Positions 16,868 to 22,938 of a stretch of 46,768 nucleotides of DNA are shown in pieces. The stretch lies in the NCBI GenBank assembly GCA_023390655.1, contig JAEWCL010000025.1:1-46768 (forward strand), read 5' to 3'. The notes under the pieces were generated by a model that had not been told where the DNA came from, searched no databases, and saw only the letters and a list, made by a program, of their open reading frames with translations. The position numbers were made by a program, and so were the translations under genes. Every line of letters starts with the position of its first letter. Position 1 is the stretch's first letter. The stretch is from Bacillota bacterium (GTDB taxonomy: Bacteria > Bacillota > Clostridia > Christensenellales > CAG-138).

Positions 16868-17240
16868 GAAAGCCTGTAATTTCCGTTTCTTCCTGCCCTG
16901 CTTTTCCCCTTGCCCGTTCAAGTGCTTGGATTTCCCCAGCACCCTCATCATCACTTCAGATTAAACCTCGGTCAGCTTGGTATAGTCAATCCCCAACCGC
17001 CGGCAATACAGGGCAACCTGTTTCTTCTGTGCGCTGCCCTCTATGCTGGAAACAAACGCCTGCTTTAACTCCCGCACAAAAATGGAAAATCTGACGGGCA
17101 GAACACTATCCGTCAGACCGTTACCCTGTGTAGTCTCGCTTCGATGGGGCGGGCAGCAGCTCGTATTCAATGACATTCATTGTCTCTCCGGCGGCGAAAA
17201 ACAGGAAGCCGCTATGCCCAGTACCAAAAGACAGCGCTTG
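16868..17240 (-). pseudogene. Degraded coding debris, mobile-element-like
   Basis: No intact gene. Minus-strand frames with coding character but broken continuity include one starting MNVIEYELLPAPSKRDYTG near 17176 that stops at a TAA. A second frame ends ...SSIEGSAQKKQVALYCRRL-GIDYTKLTEV at 16961. A third basic tail (KSKHLNGQGEKQGRKKRKL) is downstream. They look like pieces of one or two accessory-element genes joined by frameshifts. The family was not recognised. Confidence 0.4.
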
Positions 17241-17384
17241 TCAGAAGGTTCCGGAATAGTCTTTGGGTATCGCATACCCCTCCTGTGCTCTCCCGGATAC
17301 GAAGCAGATGTCCGGGAACGACAGCTCACATTCGTTTACTTTTCCCCATACGCATTCACTGACTTTGTGCACATATTCCTTCAT
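17241..17384 (-). CDS. 47-aa small protein overlapping the AbrB-like gene
   Basis: ATG at 17384 with a strong GAGGAGAAATCG ahead, stop at 17241-17243. The product MKEYVHKVSECVWGKVNECE...GYAIPKDYSGTF overlaps the 3' end of the AbrB-like gene by 29 bp in another frame. The ribosome site and overlap suggest a real translationally coupled gene. The abrupt end followed by debris suggests it may be a truncated form of a longer protein. Function unknown. Confidence 0.5.
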   Translation of the reverse strand: MKEYVHKVSECVWGKVNECELSFPDICFVSGRAQEGYAIPKDYSGTF

Positions 17385-17637
17385 TCGATTTCTCCTCTCT
17401 CTGAATCAACTTTATACACCCCTCGCAAAGAGACTTTTCGTCGTGTATCCACGCGATATCTTCTGAGCCGCAAATGACACAGCAGGACACTGATTTGCGC
17501 AGGATGATGCTCCCGTCCGCTTCTAAGAAGATATCTATGTGGGTGCCCTCTACCAGATTCTGAATGTCCCTCAGTTCTTTGGGCAGCACAATGCGCCCCA
17601 GTCCATCAATTCTTCTGCGAATCATCGCTGCTTTCAT
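17356..17637 (-). CDS. AbrB/SpoVT-family transcriptional regulator
   Basis: 93 aa. The N-terminal swapped-hairpin domain RRRIDGLGRIVLPKELRDI...IFLEADGSIILRK is the classic AbrB/MazE/SpoVT pattern. It is followed by a Cys-rich tail (CCVICGSEDIAW...CEGCI) that could hold a zinc ion, as in several Clostridial AbrB paralogues. AAGGAGGTTTAAAG precedes ATG 17637. Likely a DNA-binding transition-state-type regulator; targets unknown. Such paralogues are common on Firmicute mobile elements. Confidence 0.9.
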   Translation of the reverse strand: MKAAMIRRRIDGLGRIVLPKELRDIQNLVEGTHIDIFLEADGSIILRKSVSCCVICGSEDIAWIHDEKSLCEGCIKLIQREEKSNEGICAQSQ

Positions 17638-17729
17638 CTTTAAACCTCCTTGGTCAAAAAGGTAGTGGAATTGATTGTTCTCCTCAAGTCTTTTTAATTC
17701 AGTCCTCTTGTTCTTCTGGCGGAATACCC

Positions 17730-17988
17730 CTAATGTAGGTCTCCATCCTTATAATGCAGAATTTCAACTTCCTGTACAGAAAGGGCACCAAGGTCAACCA
17801 AACCGATGGAATCTCTGCCGCCATATAGCCTCATCCGGCTGCTTATTTCATTTTCTCGTGGAGTGGACATTGTGTTGCCGTGATATTGCTGTGGCGGAAA
17901 CCCCAGGCCGTTCAGCTTCTGGTATTGTCCCGTTGGAGAAGGCTGTTATCAGCAGAACGATTGCTAAAATTACCGCTGCTTTTCTCAA
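17730..17988 (-). pseudogene. Small secreted protein gene broken by a +1 frameshift
   Basis: TTG start at 17988 after AAAGGGGGATACGCC. The product begins with a signal-peptide-like LRKAAVILAIVLLITAFSNG and continues to STRK, then TGA in frame. If one A is removed from the AAAA run near 17850, the frame continues (NEISSRMRLYGGRDSIGLVD ... LHYKDGDLH) to a TAG at 17730. It is either a pseudogene or a sequencing slip. It lies 38 bp downstream of ibrB on the same strand, so it was probably the last gene of that cassette. Confidence 0.55.
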
Positions 17989-18026
17989 GGCGTATCCCCC
18001 TTTCCAAGATAAACCGATCTTTACAA

Positions 18027-18698
18027 TTACTTCTCATTAGGATAGTTTTTACGAACAAACTCAGTCCAGGATTTTGAGAACTCGTGATTTTGGAATGCCG
18101 CCTTTAAGCCGGTAATCTGCTTTAAGCGGATAATCTCGTCCGGCTCCATACCCAGTTTTGCACCGATCTCTGATTCCGACCATCCCATTTCTGTCAGAGA
18201 AAGTACAATCTCACTCATGGACCGGATTTGGTGGGTTCCCCGCGCCCTGTTGTGGCGTATGGTAGAGCCTATCCGCTCCGCCAGGGGCTTGTCGATGATG
18301 GTAAGGGGCAGATAGCCATAATGCTTTTCCGCAATTTCGGGGTAACGGCCCACTTTATTGCGATGAAACCCGTCCGTGATCTCATAGTGTTCCGGGTCAA
18401 CACGGTAGGACACGATGGGCTGGGTAAAGTCATCTAGCCGGATGGAGGTATGCAGCAGCTCCATTTCAAAGGGGGCTACCTTATTAGGATTATAGTCGTT
18501 GGCGTACACCTGGTTTGACGGCACCCATACCACCAGGTCCACCGGGTCGTTAAAGGGGGAGCAATGGCTCAGCATACGGCGGACTTTATTGAGTGCCTCC
18601 ACCTTTTCTGAAAGTTCCAGCGACTCAATCAGCTCCCGAAGCGTTTCCAGGCAGCCTTCAAGCGCGGAGTCCAATGCTTCGGATTGTTTCTCTCCCAC
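18027..18698 (-). CDS. ibrB: IbrB-like ParB/sulfiredoxin-fold protein
   Basis: 223 aa. An N-terminal helical segment (residues 1-50) precedes a ParB-like nuclease-fold domain: WVPSNQVYANDYNPNKV, DDFTQPIVSYR and the nucleotide-binding signature ITDGFHRNKVGR near residue 115. A C-terminal helix-turn-helix-like part follows (LTEMGWSESEIGAKLGM). It is the usual partner of IbrA, a PAPS-reductase-fold protein, in E. coli and in accessory islands. GTG start at 18698 with AAGGAGGT 11 nt ahead, inside the 3' end of the GNAT gene (41-bp overlap). The biochemical role of IbrAB is unresolved. Confidence 0.85.
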   Translation of the reverse strand: MGEKQSEALDSALEGCLETLRELIESLELSEKVEALNKVRRMLSHCSPFNDPVDLVVWVPSNQVYANDYNPNKVAPFEMELLHTSIRLDDFTQPIVSYRVDPEHYEITDGFHRNKVGRYPEIAEKHYGYLPLTIIDKPLAERIGSTIRHNRARGTHQIRSMSEIVLSLTEMGWSESEIGAKLGMEPDEIIRLKQITGLKAAFQNHEFSKSWTEFVRKNYPNEK

Positions 18699-19119
18699 TA
18701 TTGCAGTTCACCTCCTTTTGCAGCACAAGGAACCAATACTGCTTAGTTGTTTTATATATCTCAAAACCACGCCGTATGTAATAGTCCCGGATAAAGGAAA
18801 TGTTGGTAGCGGTCCGTATCGGCATGTCCAGCTCCCGGCAATAGTCAAACCGAGCCACTGTCAGAGCCTTGAACATTCCCTGCCTACGGTATGATGCCTC
18901 CACGTATTCGGTGGTAAACAAGATATACTCATCCATGATCCGCAGAGAGGCAAAGGCCGCCACACGTTCCTTTCGCTCAATTAAAAACCAAATCCGATCC
19001 GATTCGTTGCGCAGATAAGGCATCTGCCTTATATACCGCTCCTCCGCAAAAAAACGCCCCATTTTTGCATAAAACTGCGTTTTATCGTATTTCCCTTCAA
19101 AGCGCTGTATCTTATCCAT
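18658..19119 (-). CDS. GNAT-family acetyltransferase of the IbrAB cassette
   Basis: 153 aa. The GNAT core is visible: RVAAFASLRIMDEYILFTTEYVEASYRRQGMFKALT, where RRQGMF replaces the usual RxxGxG/A acetyl-CoA loop, and a C-terminal YYIRRGFEIYKTTKQYWF. Its start overlaps the IbrA stop by 8 bp and its end overlaps ibrB by 41 bp, so the three are one tightly coupled unit. Acetyl acceptor unknown; it may modify the partner proteins or their product. Confidence 0.85.
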   Translation of the reverse strand: MDKIQRFEGKYDKTQFYAKMGRFFAEERYIRQMPYLRNESDRIWFLIERKERVAAFASLRIMDEYILFTTEYVEASYRRQGMFKALTVARFDYCRELDMPIRTATNISFIRDYYIRRGFEIYKTTKQYWFLVLQKEVNCNSGRETIRSIGLRA

Positions 19120-20422
19120 TGTCCGCCTCCCATAGTGCGTTTTTCATGTGTTTATCTTCTGCGTCCTCCGGGCGAATGAGCTGGACATATTTTTTCCTGA
19201 GCTCAATCAAACGTCTCACATCCAGTTTGGTTGGGGCAAAGCTGAGCCGCCGCATCCAAAAATCATTCTTTTCGACAGCCCGTGCCACCCGCCGCCAGGA
19301 TGGAACCTTTTTTTGTGATTCCAGCTTCCGGTCGGCCTCATCAGGAATGATCTCCAGATAGATTCCGTGCTCATCCCACCAATCTAAGTAGGTTTTGATC
19401 TTACGGTAATAGTGATCGCGCAGTTCGGGGGCATACAGTCCCAGACTCTCCAAAAGGAACACGGCATATTGCTGCCAGGTCATTCCCGCCGGCTTTTCCG
19501 ATTTCATATTGCCTAAAAGAGAAGACCGCGCATAGATATTTCCAAAGTTCACGCCATGTACCCGGTTGACTACTCGTTCCCAGGTTTCCGGCTCCAACGC
19601 CCGAAACTGGTCCAGACTGCCGCGCTGGTCGTCCCCATAGGGCTGGCAAAGCCGCTGCTGGTGGATGCTGATGCCGTTTTTGTACATCAGCTCATAGATC
19701 TCATTAAAGGGAAAATCAAACCGACTTACGGCACCCCAGATGTCCTCCGTGCGCCAATCATACAAGGGGTAGCAGTGATACACTTCACAATCCTGTTCCA
19801 TTGCCCGTAGTCTGGTTGTCCAGCCGAACTCCTGATACTTGATTTTCTTTTTGTTAATAATGGTGTTAAACCGGTTTAGGCTCTCATTGCTTCGTATAGC
19901 GATGCCCACTGCCGTTGGCTCTCCGGTCAGTTCATAAAACCAACGGCTGAATCGGACCGTAAATTCTTCAAATTCCATACCCCTGTAAAACCAATCCCAT
20001 CCATCCGGCAGTTTGTCCTCATGGATGATACAGTCATGAGCAGGCATGTCCCGCACCCATTTGTCCTGCTCATCTTTGTCCCAGCAAATCCATTTGGGCT
20101 GGATGACCGATACGGCATTGCGCAGGGAAAGGGGCAGGCAACACCAGTAAAAGCGGTCCACGACGTCTGCCGTGATCCGGCGCAGTTCTTCTACATGTGC
20201 AATGGTGGCTTGATACTGCGCCTCCAAGTCGATGAAAAGCACGCTGAAAGTTTTCCCTTTCTTTCGAGCCACATATGCAAAGAGCTGGAGCATGACAGAG
20301 GAGTCCTTACCGCCTGAAACACAGAGGTATATATGTGAGAATTGATCGAATATGATACCGATTCGTTCAAGCGCCGCCATCAGCACGTTGCCTTCTTCAT
20401 ATATTTTGGGAATACCAAACAC
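19112..20422 (-). CDS. ibrA: IbrA-like PAPS-reductase-fold protein (DUF3440 type)
   Basis: 436 aa. N-terminal PP-loop ATPase domain with SGGKDSSVM (near residue 37), LFIDLEAQYQAT and WKW-type features (CLPLSLRNAVSV, WICWDKDE) shared with PAPS reductases and DndC-like proteins. The C-terminal half (about 250-436) matches the DUF3440 part of IbrA. Members lack the C-terminal Cys of true PAPS reductases and are thought to activate or transfer a group by ATP cleavage. The start is uncertain: GTG 20422 keeps the family N-terminus (KIYEEGNVLMAALERI) but has no clear ribosome site, and ATG 20380 is the alternative. It carries shared upstream module copy 5. Confidence 0.88.
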   Translation of the reverse strand: MFGIPKIYEEGNVLMAALERIGIIFDQFSHIYLCVSGGKDSSVMLQLFAYVARKKGKTFSVLFIDLEAQYQATIAHVEELRRITADVVDRFYWCCLPLSLRNAVSVIQPKWICWDKDEQDKWVRDMPAHDCIIHEDKLPDGWDWFYRGMEFEEFTVRFSRWFYELTGEPTAVGIAIRSNESLNRFNTIINKKKIKYQEFGWTTRLRAMEQDCEVYHCYPLYDWRTEDIWGAVSRFDFPFNEIYELMYKNGISIHQQRLCQPYGDDQRGSLDQFRALEPETWERVVNRVHGVNFGNIYARSSLLGNMKSEKPAGMTWQQYAVFLLESLGLYAPELRDHYYRKIKTYLDWWDEHGIYLEIIPDEADRKLESQKKVPSWRRVARAVEKNDFWMRRLSFAPTKLDVRRLIELRKKYVQLIRPEDAEDKHMKNALWEADNG

Positions 20423-20457
20423 CTTCTTTTCAAGATCGTTGGGTTATTATAAAGAGG

Positions 20458-20570
20458 AAACCGGTCAGAATAGGTGTTCATTCTGCCGGTTTTCTTTGTT
20501 TTCAACGTTATTCTACTTTTTTTGCCCGCTTTTGGGAACGCCATAAAGTAAACTTTCGACAACTTTGTGC
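20458..20570 (-). promoter_or_regulatory. Shared upstream module, copy 5, of the ibrA cassette
   Basis: Minus strand: AAAGTTGTCGAAAGTTTACT at 20565-20546 contains two AAAGTT units at 10-bp spacing. TAGAAT follows at 20515-20510 (no TG ahead), then hairpin AAACCGGCAGAAT/ATTCTGACCGGTTT at 20492-20458 and a T-rich tract. Ends about 35 nt before the ibrA frame. Confidence 0.6.
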
Positions 20571-20601
20571 GACTTTGTGACCAGAGCTAGACGGGCAAAG
20601 G

Positions 20602-21006
20602 CTATTCAGCCCATAGACAAAATGGATGGCCGGCAGGATCAAGCAAGGTAACCCACTGCACATCCCAATCCGGCTGACAAAATTGTTCTTCCGGCATAGT
20701 CGCTCCAATGGACAATGCATATTCCATGGCTTTGTGCCTGTTTTCTACCCGAATGTCTATGTGAAGCATTTGTAGCTGATCACCTTTTGACCCCGGCCAA
20801 ACCGGTCGGGTATAGTCTTCGTCTATTTGAAAGCCAAGCTCAAACCCCAACCCTGGGACTTTAACTGCTGCACCCCCATACGAGTCGGTTTCCATAATTC
20901 CTCCCAATAGCATTGCATAGAACCTCGCTAGTTTTTCGGGGTCATCGCAATCATAAATGAGCCCCTGAATGGAGGCGTTAAGGAAATTTTTATATTTTTC
21001 CTGCAT
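20602..21006 (-). CDS. VOC-family (glyoxalase/bleomycin-resistance-like) protein
   Basis: 134 aa with the beta-alpha-beta-beta-beta repeats of the vicinal oxygen chelate fold: IQGLIYDCDDPEKLARFYAM (first half) and MLHIDIRVENRHKAMEYALS ... VTLLDPAGHPFCLW (second half), with a possible metal-binding His in MLHIDI. Substrate unknown. ATG 21006 has AAGGAT upstream. The same reading frame stays open upstream into the decayed PEBP gene up to its TGA, so a longer frame to 21162 exists by accident of that decay. Confidence 0.85.
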   Translation of the reverse strand: MQEKYKNFLNASIQGLIYDCDDPEKLARFYAMLLGGIMETDSYGGAAVKVPGLGFELGFQIDEDYTRPVWPGSKGDQLQMLHIDIRVENRHKAMEYALSIGATMPEEQFCQPDWDVQWVTLLDPAGHPFCLWAE

Positions 21007-21051
21007 TTTGATCCTTCCCTTCGTTTTGATAGTATATGTGTTTGCATATAT

Positions 21052-21504
21052 ATAGCGGCCAATGATAAAGCCATACTGCAAAATATGGTCATTCATCGCT
21101 TTCAATAAATCAGCCTTATTAGATTTCGGGCCCGGTTTCAGGCGGCGATCCAACACACACATTATATTAATAATCGTGTGCGGCTCCGAAAGGGGGCTCG
21201 GGCCTCAGCATCTATGCCTGCCATAACCGATACCCTGCACCGCATCACCCAAGTCATTTAGCATTTCACCATTCGCTATATTCTCGGGTATTTCGCAGAT
21301 GACGGGCAGATTCCAGATAACCCAGTGATTATATGTCCCCAAAAGCGGATGCTTTATGTCGTCCATAATAATTGCGATTGACTGTGCTTCCTTCGACAAT
21401 TTCGATAGATAGAAAGTAGGTGAGACATCCTTCCCATAGCCTGTATATCCTCGAAAACACTGGTCATATCCCGTTATGATAATAGCAGAACACTTTTCAC
21501 TCAT
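21052..21504 (-). pseudogene. PEBP/YbhB-family gene interrupted by an in-frame TGA
   Basis: Residues 1-99 (TGYDQCFRGYTGYGKDVSP, IMDDIKHPLLGTYNHWVIWN, QGIGYGRHRC) match Raf-kinase-inhibitor-like phosphatidylethanolamine-binding proteins. TGA at 21205-21207 stops the frame exactly where family members continue with an Arg-Gly-Pro motif. In the same frame after the TGA the C-terminal part is intact: GPSPLSEPHTIIN, LKPGPKSNKADLLKAMNDHI and IIGRY, ending about 21052. A CGA to TGA transition would explain it. The normal stop is absent and the frame runs on into the VOC gene. Pseudogene, or a read-through product if the TGA is suppressed. Confidence 0.8.
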
Positions 21505-21535
21505 ACTTTATACCTGTGACACCAATCCTGAAAGG

Positions 21536-21570
21536 TGCACGCGGTCAACTTTAGACAACCTTGTGCGGAC
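21536..21570 (-). promoter_or_regulatory. Shared upstream box, weak copy 6, of the PEBP pseudogene
   Basis: Minus strand: ACAAGGTTGTCTAAAGTTGACC at 21564-21543 resembles the box of the other copies and has two GTTG units 10 bp apart. TATAAA lies at 21512-21507 at nearly the usual spacing, but it abuts the ATG and no hairpin follows, so function is doubtful. Confidence 0.4.
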
Positions 21571-21692
21571 TTATCTCAGGCTGCCATCCCGTGGAGAATT
21601 GAAAATATAGCTGTTATCTCACAGCTTTAGGTTGATCCGTGTAGTGCAAAGCCATGTTCTTGGCAGAGCATTATTAAGCCAGAAAAAACCAA

Positions 21693-22039
21693 ACGGTATG
21701 CGGAATGTACGGAATATGCATAGATGAAAGAATGGGCTCAGATGACTTCGAATACCTGATTGCAGACAATTACAATTTATCGGCAGATGTTCCGGATGGA
21801 CTTGTTACGAGGATGATCCCGAAGCACTCCTGGGCTATTTTGCATGCAAAGGTGCAATGCCGAACGCTCTGCAAGACGTAAACCACAGAACCTTCTCAGA
21901 ATGGCTACCCAATTGCAAGGATTATGAAATTGCGGCGGGTTACAACGTTGAAATGTACACCAACATTGCGAATTATCCCAAAGGCAATCAGGATGAAAAC
22001 TACTACAGCGAGATTTGGATTCCAACTAAGAAAAAATAA
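21693..22039 (+). pseudogene. AraC-family GyrI-like effector domain fragment, frameshifted
   Basis: The plus frame from about 21693 reads GICIDERMGSDDFEYLIADN ... TRMIPKHSWAI. After a one-base deletion near 21838 the next frame continues ACKGAMPNALQDVNHRTFSE ... YYSEIWIPTKKK to a TAA at 22037-22039. This is the C-terminal GyrI-like (AraC_E_bind) ligand domain of AraC-type regulators; the N-terminal DNA-binding domain is missing. A dead remnant. Confidence 0.7.
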
Positions 22040-22136
22040 CCGCGCAAGCATAAGTGTAGCGGGTCTTCGGCAAATACAATTTAGCGAATAAATCTCCCCG
22101 CTCGACGCCAAAAAACTTTTCCACTATTATTCCAAG

Positions 22137-22172
22137 CTGCCGAGAATTGAAGATTTTCGGCAGTTTTCTTTT
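22137..22172 (+). terminator. Intrinsic terminator after the AraC/GyrI remnant
   Basis: CTGCCGA (22137-22143) and TCGGCAG (22157-22163) form a stem followed by TTTTCTTTTC. Plus-strand orientation suits the decayed AraC-like gene. The surrounding 22040-22423 has no recognisable gene. Confidence 0.7.
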
Positions 22173-22331
22173 CTTTAATTCCTGATAATTTGAGCCGTTA
22201 GCAAGTGTTCGTTTCTTTTCCTTAGCAAACTTATACAGCATTTTGCCAGGTAAGACTGTTTCCGGCTAGCGTGCTTGCCAGCCCTGCGGCCCTTAAGCTG
22301 CTCAAGCTGAACAGGGTCATTACAATAATCT

Positions 22332-22360
22332 AGGGCGGCTATTTCTTAAATAGCCGCCCT
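22332..22360. terminator. Strong 13-bp hairpin downstream of ilvN
   Basis: AGGGCGGCTATTT (22332-22344) / AAATAGCCGCCCT (22348-22360) with a 3-nt loop. TTTT follows on the plus strand. For the minus-strand ilvBN unit, which ends at 22424, it lies about 64 bp downstream and marks the boundary between the accessory left half and the GC-rich right half. Probably a bidirectional terminator. Confidence 0.75.
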
Positions 22361-22423
22361 TTTGAAGTGAAATTATAAGTTTATCGGACTTGGTTGCCAA
22401 ACGCAGCATGTTTTGGTATACCT

Positions 22424-22936
22424 CTATTCTAATGGCATTTGGCGGGCACATTTCTCAATAGCAACCACACCGCCGCGCACGACCTCAATTTTCGGATATT
22501 TGCGCATGGCTAAGATGAGTTCGTTGTTCTCTTCTTCCTGCGCAACCACCTCGAGCAAAATGCTATCCGGTCCTTTATCCTTCACGCGCGCCTTGAACTT
22601 CTGGGCAGCCTTTACAATATCGCCCATCATCGCCTTGTCGCACTCCATCACCTTGAGCAATAAAAGCTCCTGTTTGACGACATCGGCTTCCGTAAAATCC
22701 AGCACACGGATGATATCAACGCTCCGGTTGAGCTGCTTTTTGATCTGCTCGAACGTTTCATCGCTGCACAAAAGCCCGATCGTCATGCGCGAAATGGTGA
22801 TATCCTCTGTGGTGCCCACCGTCAGCGTCTCGATATTATATGCTTTACCGGCCAAAAGGCCGGAAATCTTAGCAAGAACACCCAGCCGGTTTTCCACGAA
22901 GAGGGATAAAAAACGATAACTCAATTCCGAACTCAT
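22424..22936 (-). CDS. ilvN: Acetolactate synthase small (regulatory) subunit
   Basis: 170 aa. N-terminal ACT domain (SLFVENRLGVLAKISGLLAGKAYNIETLTV) and the C-terminal ALS small-subunit domain (LLLLKVMECDKAMMGDIVKAAQKF, ILLEVVAQEEE). It activates the catalytic subunit and confers valine feedback control in branched-chain amino acid synthesis. GGAGGGATAAAC precedes ATG 22936, only 2 bp after the ilvB stop, so the subunits are co-translated. Confidence 0.96.
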   Translation of the reverse strand: MSSELSYRFLSLFVENRLGVLAKISGLLAGKAYNIETLTVGTTEDITISRMTIGLLCSDETFEQIKKQLNRSVDIIRVLDFTEADVVKQELLLLKVMECDKAMMGDIVKAAQKFKARVKDKGPDSILLEVVAQEEENNELILAMRKYPKIEVVRGGVVAIEKCARQMPLE

Positions 22937-22938
22937 GT

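Noticed and set aside
21205..21207. Selenocysteine at the PEBP TGA
   Set aside because: The aligned family position is Arg, not Cys, and no SECIS-like hairpin directly after the TGA was seen; a nonsense mutation is simpler.
22026..22241. Minus-strand 71-codon frame downstream of ilvN
   Set aside because: No ribosome site or family, it overlaps a plus-strand terminator hairpin and the AraC/GyrI remnant; treated as non-coding.
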